Positions 17,225 to 25,775 of a DNA stretch of 64,000 nucleotides are shown piece by piece. Both the position numbers and the translations under genes were made by a program. How positions within the stretch are numbered: position 1 is the first letter of the stretch; every line of letters begins with the position of its first letter. The notes beneath the pieces were generated by a model. The model was not told the DNA's origin. It searched no databases and worked only from the letters and a program-made list of their open reading frames with translations. This stretch comes from UBA2334 sp964396895 (GTDB taxonomy: Bacteria; Pseudomonadota; Gammaproteobacteria; Burkholderiales; Burkholderiaceae_C). The stretch is taken from NCBI GenBank assembly GCA_964396895.1, contig CAYNGJ010000006.1:1-64000 (forward strand), in the 5' to 3' direction.

Positions 17225-18392
17225 CCTGGCCCAGTGGCTGCAAACCCTTTCGCCGGACCTGGGTTTTTTCCGGGTCTTTCAGTACCTGACGTTCCGTGCG
17301 GTCATGGCTGCGCTCACGGCCCTGCTCATCGGCTTGGTGGCGGGCCCGGCGGTCATTCGGCGCCTGACCGAGTTGAAAATCGGTCAGCCCATTCGCGACT
17401 ACGCCATGCAGTCGCACTTGGCCAAGAGCGGTACTCCCACCATGGGCGGGGTGCTGATCCTCATCGCCATTGCCGTTGCCACGCTGCTGTGGGTTGATTT
17501 GAGCAACCGTTTTGTCTGGATCGTGCTCATCGTCACCCTGGGGTTTGGTGCCATTGGCTGGGTGGACGACTGGCGCAAGGTGGTCAACAAAGACCCCGAG
17601 GGCATGCGCTCGCGCGAGAAGTACTTCTGGCAATCGGTGGTGGGGTTGGTGGCGGCGGTGTACCTGCTGTTCGCCATCTCGGCCAGTTCCAACCTGAGGG
17701 TGTTCGAGCTGTTCCTGGGCTGGATCACCTCGGGCTTCCAGGTCGATTTACCGCCCACCGTGGGCCTGATGGTGCCGTTCTTCAAGGAAGTGGCCTACCC
17801 ACTGGGGGTGCTGGGCTTTGTGCTCATGACCTACTTGGTCATCGTGGGCTCCAGCAACGCCGTCAACCTGACCGATGGCCTGGATGGTCTGGCCATCATG
17901 CCCGTGGTCATGGTGGGCTCGGCCCTGGGGGTGTTCGCCTACGTGACGGGCAACACCGTGTTTGCCCGCTACCTGCTCATTCCCCACATTCCCGGCGCGG
18001 GTGAGTTGCTGGTGTTCTGCGCGGCCATGGCCGGTGCGGGCCTGGCCTTTTTGTGGTTCAACACCCACCCGGCCCAGGTGTTCATGGGCGACGTTGGGGC
18101 GCTGGCCCTGGGCGGTGCGCTGGGCACGGTGGCGGTCATCGTGCGCCAGGAAATTGTGCTGGCCATCATGGGCGGCATTTTTGTGGTCGAAGCGCTGTCG
18201 GTCATGCTGCAGGTCATGTTTTTCAAATACACCAAGAAGCGCTTTGGCGAAGGGCGGCGCGTGCTCAAGATGGCACCGCTGCACCACCATTTCGAGAAAA
18301 GCGGCTGGAAAGAAACCCAGGTGGTGGTCCGCTTTTGGATCATCACCATGCTGCTGTGTCTGGTGGGCCTGACCACCCTGAAGCTGCGTTGA
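17214..18392 (+). CDS. mraY: Phospho-MurNAc-pentapeptide translocase MraY
   Basis: A 392-residue polytopic membrane enzyme with about ten spans that transfers phospho-MurNAc-pentapeptide to undecaprenyl phosphate, making lipid I. Conserved motifs visible are KSGTPTMGG, GWVDDWRKV, NLTDGLDGLA (with the aspartates of the active site) and MAPLHHHFE. ATG 17214 is preceded by AGGAG (17205-17209) within murF and matches the family N-terminus MLINLAQWL. Confidence 0.97.
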   Translation: MLINLAQWLQTLSPDLGFFRVFQYLTFRAVMAALTALLIGLVAGPAVIRRLTELKIGQPIRDYAMQSHLAKSGTPTMGGVLILIAIAVATLLWVDLSNRFVWIVLIVTLGFGAIGWVDDWRKVVNKDPEGMRSREKYFWQSVVGLVAAVYLLFAISASSNLRVFELFLGWITSGFQVDLPPTVGLMVPFFKEVAYPLGVLGFVLMTYLVIVGSSNAVNLTDGLDGLAIMPVVMVGSALGVFAYVTGNTVFARYLLIPHIPGAGELLVFCAAMAGAGLAFLWFNTHPAQVFMGDVGALALGGALGTVAVIVRQEIVLAIMGGIFVVEALSVMLQVMFFKYTKKRFGEGRRVLKMAPLHHHFEKSGWKETQVVVRFWIITMLLCLVGLTTLKLR

Positions 18393-18414
18393 ACCGTTGT
18401 TGCACCACCCACCC

Positions 18415-20115
18415 ATGATTCCCGAGCTGCGTCACCTCCCCGTGCTGGTCCTGGGCCACGGCATTTCCGGTCAGGCCATGGCCCGCTGGTGCGTGCGCCA
18501 GGGGGCTCGCGTGACCGTGGCCGATACCCGCGACCAGCCCGAGGCCATGCAGCGACTGGCCGACAGCCTGGCCGCGCTGACGCTGCCCGAACACCCCACG
18601 GCCGAGGTGGTGTGCGCCGCGATGGACCATGCCCTGCTGGCGCGCCAGCCCTGGGCGCTGGTTTGCAAAAGCCCCGGCCTGTCGCCCGCGCAGCTGCACG
18701 CCGTCAGCGGCTGGGCCACGGCCCACGGCGTGCCTCTGGTGGGTGAGCTGGATCTGTTTGCCCACGCGCTGCGGCTGGCCCATGCCCACACGGGTTGGGC
18801 ACCCAAGGTGCTGGCCATCACCGGCACCAACGGCAAAACCACCACCACGGCGCTCACCGGCCAGCTGCTGGCGCGTTGCGGCTGGCGGGTGGCGGTGGCG
18901 GGCAACATCGGCCCGGCCATGCTCGATGTGCTGGCCGAAGCTGAAAAAAATGAACCAAATATGCTTCCGGCGCTTGATGGTGCTGGTGTTTCAGCTATTG
19001 AATCTGGTCAAAAAAGTGAAGCGGGTGATGAACCTGTGACCCCACCCGCCGCCGGCGCCCACTTGCCCCAGGTGTGGGTATTGGAGCTGTCCAGCTTCCA
19101 GCTCGACGGCGTGGCCACCGGTCCGCAGGGCTTCGAGCCCACGGCCGCCACCGTGCTCAACATCACCCAGGATCACCTCGACTGGCACGGTGACATGGCC
19201 CACTACGTCGCGGCCAAGCAGCGGGTGTATGGCCAGCAAGGTGTGCGCGTGCTCAACCGCGACGACGCCGCCGTGATGGCCGCACAGCCCCCCGAACCCC
19301 TGGTCCCCAAGGTGGGCCGCCGGGCTGCCGCGCCCGAGGCCACGGCCCCCGAGCGTCAGCCGCCCGCCTGGGTCAGCTTTGGCACCGACTTGCCTCGCCG
19401 CCCGGGCGACTGGGGCCTGGAAGTGGTCAACGGCATGACCTGGTTGGTGCGCGCCCTGCCCGCCGACGAAACCCGCCAGAAGCGCCGGGGTGCCCAGGCC
19501 GAAGAAGAGGTGGTGCTGCAACGCCTCATGCCCGCCGAGGCCCTGCGCATCCGTGGCCGCCACAACGCCGCCAATGCGCTGGCCGCCCTGGCCCTGGCCA
19601 CCGAGGCCGGTGCACCGCTGGCCCCCATGCTGTACGGCCTGCGCGAGTATCGGGGCGAGCCACACCGGGTCGAGTCGGTGGCCGTGCTGGACGACGTGGA
19701 GTTTTTCGATGACAGCAAAGGCACCAACGTGGGGGCCACACTGGCCGCCATCCGGGGTCTGGGCGCGGAGCGCCGCCTGGTCATGATCATGGGTGGCGAC
19801 GGCAAAGGCCAGGACTTTTCACCACTGGCCGATGCCGTGCGCGCCCATGTGCAGGCGGTGGTGCTCATTGGGCGGGACGCGCCCGCGCTGCGCGCCGTGC
19901 TGGCCCCCACCGGCGTGCCCTTGCTGGACGCCACCGACCTGCCCACCGCCGTGCGGCTGGCCGCATCACACGCCCAGCCGGGTGAGGCCGTGGTCATGTC
20001 CCCGGCCTGCGCCAGCCTGGACATGTTCCGCCACTATGGCCACCGCGCCCAGGTGTTTTGTGACACGGTGACCGAACTGGCCACCGAAAAAGGCATGGCC
20101 GGGGTGGGCGAATGA
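18415..20115 (+). CDS. murD: UDP-MurNAc-L-Ala:D-Glu ligase MurD, enlarged
   Basis: A 566-residue Mur ligase that adds D-Glu; the family is typically ~440-500. The ATP P-loop is GTNGKTTT (137-144); other motifs are SSFQLDG, NITQDHLDWHG, RGRHNAANALAAL and DDSKGTNVGAT. Extra length comes mainly from three low-complexity segments: ~176-217, ~292-317 and ~350-368. The first contains an in-frame copy of the dispersed repeat (residues ~181-197, AT-rich) in a likely surface loop. Catalytic motifs are intact, so the enzyme should be active. Start at ATG 18415; its stop overlaps ftsW. Confidence 0.95.
   Translation: MIPELRHLPVLVLGHGISGQAMARWCVRQGARVTVADTRDQPEAMQRLADSLAALTLPEHPTAEVVCAAMDHALLARQPWALVCKSPGLSPAQLHAVSGWATAHGVPLVGELDLFAHALRLAHAHTGWAPKVLAITGTNGKTTTTALTGQLLARCGWRVAVAGNIGPAMLDVLAEAEKNEPNMLPALDGAGVSAIESGQKSEAGDEPVTPPAAGAHLPQVWVLELSSFQLDGVATGPQGFEPTAATVLNITQDHLDWHGDMAHYVAAKQRVYGQQGVRVLNRDDAAVMAAQPPEPLVPKVGRRAAAPEATAPERQPPAWVSFGTDLPRRPGDWGLEVVNGMTWLVRALPADETRQKRRGAQAEEEVVLQRLMPAEALRIRGRHNAANALAALALATEAGAPLAPMLYGLREYRGEPHRVESVAVLDDVEFFDDSKGTNVGATLAAIRGLGAERRLVMIMGGDGKGQDFSPLADAVRAHVQAVVLIGRDAPALRAVLAPTGVPLLDATDLPTAVRLAASHAQPGEAVVMSPACASLDMFRHYGHRAQVFCDTVTELATEKGMAGVGE
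18957..19004 (+). repeat. 48-bp dispersed repeat, copy 3 (inside murD)
   Basis: Plus-strand copy with CCGGCGCTTG at positions 11-20 and TTTCAGCTATTG at 33-44, aligned gap-free with the intergenic copies. It encodes residues ~181-197 of MurD in sense orientation, within an extension absent from ordinary MurD proteins. It is the only intragenic copy in sense orientation here. Confidence 0.8.
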
Positions 20116-21398
20116 GCGCCAGCACCGGACGCACCTCCAGCGGCCAGTCACTGCTGGGTGGCTGGCGCGAGCGCCTGGGCGGATTCGCCCGCGCCGCCCA
20201 GGAGGTGCTGCCGGTGCGCACCAACAGCCGTGAACTGGTGCAGTCCCAGCCGCTGACCGTGCGTGAGCTGGGCTTTGACCAACCCCTGGTCTGGGTGGTG
20301 GTGGGCCTGCTGGTGTGGAGCCTGGTCATGGTGTACTCGGCCTCCATTGCGTTGCCGGACAGCCCCAAGTTTTCGCGCTACGAGCACACCCATTTTCTGG
20401 TCAGGCACGCTGCCTCCATTGCGATGGGGGCGGTGGCTGCGTTGCTGGCCTTCCAGCTGCCCATGCGCACCTGGGAAAAGATGGCACCCTGGCTGTTCAC
20501 CGCTGCGTTGGTGTTGCTCATCCTGGTGCTGGTGCCGTTCATTGGCAAGGGCGTCAACGGTGCCCGCCGCTGGATACCCCTGGGCTTCATGAGTTTTCAG
20601 CCCTCCGAGCTGGCCAAGCTGGCCGTCCTCATTTACGCCGCCGACTACATGGTGCGGCGCATGGAGGTGAAAGAACGTTTCTTCAAGGCGGTGTGGCCCA
20701 TGGCTGCGGCCGTGCTGGTGGTGGGCATGTTGCTGCTGGCCGAGCCGGACATGGGCGCCTTCATGGTGATCGTGGTCATCGCCATGGGCATCCTGTTCCT
20801 GGGGGGGGTGAACGCCCGCATGTTCTTCCTCATGGCCATTCTGGTGGTGGGGGCCTTTGCCGCCATCGTGCTGACCAGTGAATGGCGGCGCGAACGCATT
20901 TTTGCCTACCTCGACCCTTGGAGCGAGGAGCACGCCCTGGGCAAGGGCTACCAGCTGTCGCACGCCCTCATCGCGTTTGGTCGCGGCGAGGTGTTCGGCG
21001 TGGGGCTGGGCGGCAGTGTGGAAAAGCTGCATTGGTTGCCCGAGGCGCACACCGACTTTTTGCTGGCGGTCATCGGTGAAGAGTTCGGCCTGCTGGGCGT
21101 GCTGGCGGTGATTGCCGTGTTCATGTGGATCACGCGGCGCATCATGCACATTGGGCGCCAGGCCATTGCGCTGGACCAGGTGTTTGCCGGTCTGGTGGCG
21201 CAGGGCGTGGGCCTGTGGATGGGGTTTCAGGCCTTCATCAACATCGGGGTGAACCTGGGTGCACTGCCGACCAAAGGCCTCACGCTGCCGCTGATGAGCT
21301 ACGGCGGTTCGGCCATTTTGATGAACTTGGTGGCCGTGGCGGTGGTGCTGCGGGTGGACGCCGAAAACCGCAAACTCATGCGCGGAGGCCGGGTATGA
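20112..21398 (+). CDS. ftsW: Septal peptidoglycan glycosyltransferase FtsW
   Basis: A 428-residue SEDS-family polymerase with about ten membrane spans, preceded by a ~55-residue cytoplasmic tail. Signatures are GARRWIPLGFMSFQPSELAKL, LLLAEPDMGAF, the catalytic-loop region GSVEKLHWLPEAHTDF, and PTKGLTLPLMSYGGSAIL. It polymerises lipid II together with FtsI. The start overlaps murD and the stop overlaps murG (both ATGA). Confidence 0.97.
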   Translation: MSASTGRTSSGQSLLGGWRERLGGFARAAQEVLPVRTNSRELVQSQPLTVRELGFDQPLVWVVVGLLVWSLVMVYSASIALPDSPKFSRYEHTHFLVRHAASIAMGAVAALLAFQLPMRTWEKMAPWLFTAALVLLILVLVPFIGKGVNGARRWIPLGFMSFQPSELAKLAVLIYAADYMVRRMEVKERFFKAVWPMAAAVLVVGMLLLAEPDMGAFMVIVVIAMGILFLGGVNARMFFLMAILVVGAFAAIVLTSEWRRERIFAYLDPWSEEHALGKGYQLSHALIAFGRGEVFGVGLGGSVEKLHWLPEAHTDFLLAVIGEEFGLLGVLAVIAVFMWITRRIMHIGRQAIALDQVFAGLVAQGVGLWMGFQAFINIGVNLGALPTKGLTLPLMSYGGSAILMNLVAVAVVLRVDAENRKLMRGGRV

Positions 21399-22468
21399 GC
21401 GAGCGCGTGGCACTGGTCATGGCGGGCGGCACGGGCGGCCACATTTTTCCCGGCCTGGCGCTGGCCGAGGCCCTGCGCGAGCGCGGCTGGCGCGTGCACT
21501 GGCTGGGCGCGCCGGCCAGCATGGAAGAGCGCCTGGTGCCCCCCCGGGGCTTTGCCTTTGAGGCGGTGCAGTTCTCGGGCTTGCGCGGCAAAAGCCTGGC
21601 CACCACGGCACTGTTGCCGCTGCGCCTGCTGCGCGCCTTCTGGCAAAGCTGGCGCGTGGTGCGGCGGGTGAAGCCGCAAGTGGTGGTGGGCCTGGGCGGG
21701 TACATCTCGTTTCCCGGCGGCATGATGGGTGTGCTGGCGGGCAAAGCCTTGGTGCTGCACGAGCAAAATTCGGTGGCCGGCATGGCCAACCGGGTGCTGG
21801 CCCGCGTGGCCGACCACGTGTTCAGCGCCTACCCCCAGGCATTGCCCCACGCCGAATGGGTGGGCAACCCGCTGCGCGCCGAGTTCTTGCAACAACCCGA
21901 CCCGGCCCAGCGGTTTGCGGGCCGCAGCGGCCCCCTCAAGGTGCTGGTGCTGGGCGGCAGCCTGGGCGCCAAAGGCCTGAACGATGTGCTGCCCCAGGCG
22001 CTGGCCCTGCTGCCCGCCGACCAGCGCCCGCAGGTGCGCCACCAGAGTGGCCAGCAACACATCGAGGCCCTGCGCGCGCGCTATGCCCAGCTGGGCGTGC
22101 AGGCCGAGCTGACCCCCTTCATCGACAACACCGCCAGCGCCATGGCCGAGGCCGACCTGGTGGTGTGTCGCGCGGGCGCCAGCACCGTGACCGAGCTGGC
22201 CGCCGTGGGCGCCGCCAGCGTGCTGGTGCCCTTTCCCTTCGCGGTGGACGACCACCAGACCCACAACGCCCGCTTCCTGGTCGATGCCGGGGCTGGCCAA
22301 CTGGTGCAACAGCGTGACCTGACCGCTGCGCACCTGAAAACCGTATTTGAAAAAGCAGAGCGAACAATGCTACTGCAACAAGCGCTAGAGGCCAAAAAGA
22401 TGCAAAAAACAGAAGCCGTGACCCTCATGGTCAAGGCTTGCGAACAGCTGGCCAAGGAGGCCCCATGA
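21395..22468 (+). CDS. murG: UDP-GlcNAc:lipid I N-acetylglucosaminyltransferase MurG
   Basis: A 357-residue GT-B glycosyltransferase at the inner face of the membrane that makes lipid II. The G-loops are MAGGTGGHIFPGLAL (9-23) and GGYISFPGG; the UDP-GlcNAc site includes LVVCRAGASTVTEL and PFPFAVDDHQTHNA. Start ATG overlaps the ftsW stop. Near the C-terminus, residues ~319-335 are encoded by an AT-rich antisense copy of the dispersed repeat (22351-22398); overall length remains normal, so the tail appears substituted rather than lengthened. Confidence 0.97.
   Translation: MSERVALVMAGGTGGHIFPGLALAEALRERGWRVHWLGAPASMEERLVPPRGFAFEAVQFSGLRGKSLATTALLPLRLLRAFWQSWRVVRRVKPQVVVGLGGYISFPGGMMGVLAGKALVLHEQNSVAGMANRVLARVADHVFSAYPQALPHAEWVGNPLRAEFLQQPDPAQRFAGRSGPLKVLVLGGSLGAKGLNDVLPQALALLPADQRPQVRHQSGQQHIEALRARYAQLGVQAELTPFIDNTASAMAEADLVVCRAGASTVTELAAVGAASVLVPFPFAVDDHQTHNARFLVDAGAGQLVQQRDLTAAHLKTVFEKAERTMLLQQALEAKKMQKTEAVTLMVKACEQLAKEAP
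22351..22398 (-). repeat. 48-bp dispersed repeat, copy 4 (inside murG)
   Basis: Minus-strand copy with TTTTTGGCCTCTAGCGCTTG at positions 1-20, close to the consensus, and GTTCGCTCTG at 34-43. It codes in the antisense direction for ~16 residues near the MurG C-terminus and keeps the frame open. Confidence 0.75.
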
Positions 22469-23907
22469 AACACGCCATCCGCCACATCCATTTCGTGGGC
22501 ATCGGCGGTGCCGGCATGAGCGGCATTGCCGAGGTGTTGCTCAACCAGGGTTACGTCATTTCCGGCAGCGACCTCAGCATGAACGCCGCCGCCCAGCGCC
22601 TGGCCGACCTGGGCGCGCGGGTGCACATCGGGCACGACGCTGCCCACATCGACGGGGCCGACTGCCTGGTCACCTCCACCGCGGTGCAGGCCAGCAACCC
22701 CGAGGTAGTGGCCGCCCACGCCAAGCTGCTGCCGGTGGTGCCGCGTGCCGTCATGCTGGCCGAGCTGATGCGCAAGCAAAAGGGCGTGGCCATTGCGGGC
22801 ACCCACGGCAAAACCACCACCACCAGCCTGGTGACCAGCGTGCTGGCGGCCGCCGACTTTGACCCCACTTTCGTCATTGGCGGGCGCCTCAACAGCGCCG
22901 GTGCCAACGCGCGACTGGGTGCTGGCGAGTACATCGTGGTCGAGGCCGACGAATCCGACGCTTCCTTCCTCAACCTGCTGCCGGTGCTGAGTGTGGTCAC
23001 CAACATCGACGCCGACCACATGGACACCTACGGCCACGACTTTGGCCGCCTGAAGCAGGCCTTCGTGGACTTTTTGCACCGCATGCCGTTCTACGGCGCC
23101 GCCGTGGTGTGTGTGGACGACCCCGCCATCCGCAGCCTGTTGCCCGACATTGCCCGCCCCATCACCAGCTACGGCTTTGATGAAGACGCGCAGGTGCGCG
23201 CCATCAACGTGCGGGCCGTGGGCACGCAGATGCACTTCACCGCGCAGCGCCGCAACGGTGTGACCCTGCCCGACCTGGACGTGGTGCTCAACCTGCCCGG
23301 CCGCCACAACGTGCTGAACGCCCTGGCCGCCATTGCCGTGGCGGTGGAGCTGGGCGTGCCCGATGCCGCCGTGCAGCGCGGTCTGGCCGAGTTCCGCGGG
23401 GTGGGTCGGCGTTTTCAACGCCACGGCGACGTGGCGGTCAGCCCGACACAGGGCGGTGGGCTGTTCACCGTGGTGGACGACTACGGCCACCACCCGGTGG
23501 AAATGGCGGCCACGCTGGCCGCCGCCCGGGGTGCCTACCCGGGACGGCGCCTGGTGCTGGCTTTTCAGCCCCACCGCTACACCCGCACCCGCGACTGTTT
23601 CGAGGACTTTGTGAAGGTCATCGGTCTGGCCGATGCGGTGTTGCTGGCCGAGGTTTACGCCGCCGGTGAGGCCCCCATCGTCGCCGCCGATGGCCGCAGC
23701 CTGGCGCGTGCCCTGCGCGTGGCCGGCAAGCTGGAGCCCGTGTTTGTGGACGACGTGGGCCAGATGGCGCAGGCCGTGCTGGACAACGCCCGCGACGGCG
23801 ACGTGGTGCTGTGCATGGGCGCTGGCTCCATCGGTGCTGTGGCGACCCAGATTGTGGAATTGGGTGCCTCGGGCACCCCTGCTTCGGAGGAACTGACCCA
23901 TGCGTGA
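22465..23907 (+). CDS. murC: UDP-MurNAc:L-alanine ligase MurC
   Basis: A 480-residue Mur ligase that adds the first stem residue, L-Ala. It has the UDP-binding GIGGAGMSGIAE (12-23), P-loop GTHGKTTTT (112-120), VVEADESDASFL, NIDADHMDTYG and the DDYGHHPVE motif. A second MurC-like protein, Mpl, is encoded separately at 52.2-53.7 kb; the two are distinguished by the N-terminal signature (MSGIAE here, FMGGVAAL in Mpl). ATGA overlap with murG and 8-base overlap with ddl. Confidence 0.97.
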   Translation: MKHAIRHIHFVGIGGAGMSGIAEVLLNQGYVISGSDLSMNAAAQRLADLGARVHIGHDAAHIDGADCLVTSTAVQASNPEVVAAHAKLLPVVPRAVMLAELMRKQKGVAIAGTHGKTTTTSLVTSVLAAADFDPTFVIGGRLNSAGANARLGAGEYIVVEADESDASFLNLLPVLSVVTNIDADHMDTYGHDFGRLKQAFVDFLHRMPFYGAAVVCVDDPAIRSLLPDIARPITSYGFDEDAQVRAINVRAVGTQMHFTAQRRNGVTLPDLDVVLNLPGRHNVLNALAAIAVAVELGVPDAAVQRGLAEFRGVGRRFQRHGDVAVSPTQGGGLFTVVDDYGHHPVEMAATLAAARGAYPGRRLVLAFQPHRYTRTRDCFEDFVKVIGLADAVLLAEVYAAGEAPIVAADGRSLARALRVAGKLEPVFVDDVGQMAQAVLDNARDGDVVLCMGAGSIGAVATQIVELGASGTPASEELTHA

Positions 23908-24910
23908 TGTGCTGGCGCCCATGCGTGCCCCGGCTGGCCCGGTGACCGACCTGGGCAAGGTGGCGGTGCTGATGGGCGGACGCTCTGCCGAGCGCGAAGT
24001 CTCCCTCATGTCTGGCGCCGGGGTGCTGCAGGCCCTGCGCTCGCAGGGCGTGGATGCCCACGCCTTTGATCCCGCCGAGCGCGACCTGTGTGAACTCAGG
24101 CGCGAGGGCTTTGCGCGCTGCTTTGTCGCCCTGCATGGCCGCTGGGGCGAAGACGGCACGGTGCAAGGGGCGCTGGAGCTGCTGGGCATCCCCTACACCG
24201 GTTCGGGCGTGCTGGCCTCCAGCGTGGCCATGGACAAGATCATGACCAAGCGCATCTGGCGCGCCGAAGGCCTGCCCACACCGGCCTGGCGCACCGTGCA
24301 AAGTGCCGAAGACACCCTGGCGGCGTTCGCCGAGCTGGGCGCGCCCATGATCGTCAAGCCGTCCCGCGAGGGTTCCACCCTGGGCCTGACCAAGGTGACC
24401 GATGCCGCCCAGTGTGCCGAGGCCTATGCCTTGGCCGCGCGGCACGACCCCGAGGTGCTGTGCGAACAATTTGTGGCCGGCGACGAGGTGACCTGCCCGG
24501 TGTTGGGTGAGGAGCGCGATGCCGTGGCGCTGCCCACCATCCGCATCGTCGCGCCCCAGGGCAATTACGACTACCAGCACAAGTACTTCACCGACGACAC
24601 CCAGTACCTCGTGCCCTGCGGCCTGCCCGAGGGCGAGGAAGCGGCCATTTCGGCCCTGGTGCTCAAGGCCTACCGCACCCTGGGCTGCCGGGGCTGGGCC
24701 AGGGCGGACGTGATGATCGACGCGCGCACCCGCCAGCCCTGGCTGCTGGAGATCAACACCGCGCCCGGCATGACCGGGCATTCCCTGGTGCCCATGTCGG
24801 CGCGCGCTGCGGGCATCTCATACGAGGCACTGTGCCTGGGCCTGCTGCGGCAAGCCAGCCTGGACGCGGCACCGGCCGCGCCCGCCCACCCCGCGCCCAG
24901 CCCCACCTGA
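23900..24910 (+). CDS. ddl: D-alanine--D-alanine ligase
   Basis: A 336-residue ATP-grasp enzyme that makes the D-Ala-D-Ala dipeptide for MurF. Motifs are VLMGGRSAEREVSLMSG (N-terminal), ALHGRWGEDGTVQGALELLGIPYTGS (read as two conserved blocks), KPSREGSTLG, and EINTAPGMTGHSLVP near 284 with the metal-binding Glu/Asn. It has ~15 extra residues before the usual start, as the ATG at 23900 lies inside murC; an internal start at residue 8 is possible. Confidence 0.96.
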   Translation: MRDVLAPMRAPAGPVTDLGKVAVLMGGRSAEREVSLMSGAGVLQALRSQGVDAHAFDPAERDLCELRREGFARCFVALHGRWGEDGTVQGALELLGIPYTGSGVLASSVAMDKIMTKRIWRAEGLPTPAWRTVQSAEDTLAAFAELGAPMIVKPSREGSTLGLTKVTDAAQCAEAYALAARHDPEVLCEQFVAGDEVTCPVLGEERDAVALPTIRIVAPQGNYDYQHKYFTDDTQYLVPCGLPEGEEAAISALVLKAYRTLGCRGWARADVMIDARTRQPWLLEINTAPGMTGHSLVPMSARAAGISYEALCLGLLRQASLDAAPAAPAHPAPSPT

Positions 24911-24921
24911 CTGTGCTGACC

Positions 24922-25716
24922 ATGGCCGACCACACCCCCTTGCCCACCGACGTTCGCCTGATGCTGCTGGCCTCCAGCCTGCTGGGCTGGGCGCTGGTGG
25001 CTTTGGTGTTGTCTGCCGTGGGGTTGTGGGCCGTGCGCCACCCGGTGTGGACGGTGGCGGCGCTGGAGGTCCAGGGCGACCTGACCCACCAGAACGAGGT
25101 GACCTTTCGCGCCCACATGGGCAACCGCCTGGGGGGCAGCTTCATCACCCTGGATTTGCGTGAGGTTCAAGCGGTGTTCGAGTCCGTGCCCTGGGTGCGC
25201 AAGGCCCTGGTGCAGCGCGAGTTCCCCAACCGCATCCGCGTGACGCTGGAAGAGCACCAGGCGGTGGCCTGGTGGGAGCAGGAGGGCACCACCCTGCTGA
25301 TGAACCGCCAGGGCGAGGTGTTTGAGGCCAGTTCTGACGACGAGCACACCGACACCCTGCCCGAACTGGCGGGCCCGCCCGGCGAGGCCGTGCAGGTCAA
25401 GGCCGTGTACGACCTGCTGCGCCCGGAGTTGGCCCGCCTGGACATGGGCCTGGAGCGTTTGGAGCTGACCGCTCAAGGCAGTTGGCGCGCCGAGACCGAC
25501 AGCGGTGCCCGCATCGAGCTGGGCCGTGGCACACCCGACGAGCTGCTGGCGCGTGTGCGCCAGTTCACCCACACCCTGGGCCAGGTGACGCGCCAGCATG
25601 GGCGCAGCCTGGCCGCCGCCGACCTGCGTTACCCGGCCGCCTACGCGGTTCGCTTGCGCGGCATCACCACCCTGGAGCCGGTGGTGCCAGGGGCACCTGC
25701 ACCCGCCAAACGGTGA
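24922..25716 (+). CDS. ftsQ: Cell division protein FtsQ
   Basis: A 264-residue bitopic protein: cytoplasmic tail, one membrane span (~13-37), a POTRA domain (WTVAALEVQGDLTHQNE onward, ~45-120) and the FtsQ beta domain with VRKALVQREFPNRIRVTLEEHQAVAWW. It recruits FtsL/FtsB to the divisome. ATG 24922 is 11 bases after ddl; an in-frame GTG three codons upstream is an alternative. Confidence 0.95.
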   Translation: MADHTPLPTDVRLMLLASSLLGWALVALVLSAVGLWAVRHPVWTVAALEVQGDLTHQNEVTFRAHMGNRLGGSFITLDLREVQAVFESVPWVRKALVQREFPNRIRVTLEEHQAVAWWEQEGTTLLMNRQGEVFEASSDDEHTDTLPELAGPPGEAVQVKAVYDLLRPELARLDMGLERLELTAQGSWRAETDSGARIELGRGTPDELLARVRQFTHTLGQVTRQHGRSLAAADLRYPAAYAVRLRGITTLEPVVPGAPAPAKR

Positions 25717-25775
25717 CGCCACGGCAGTTCATTTGCACACCACAACCCATCATCCCAACGAACAACACTCGCATC

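Noticed and set aside
22081..24189. Very long open frames opposite the dcw genes and elsewhere (e.g. 22081-24189, 14019-15737, 43744-45912, all minus)
   Set aside because: They are antisense shadows created by GC-rich third positions; they are His/Gly/Gln-rich, have no recognisable domain, and lie opposite well-identified genes.
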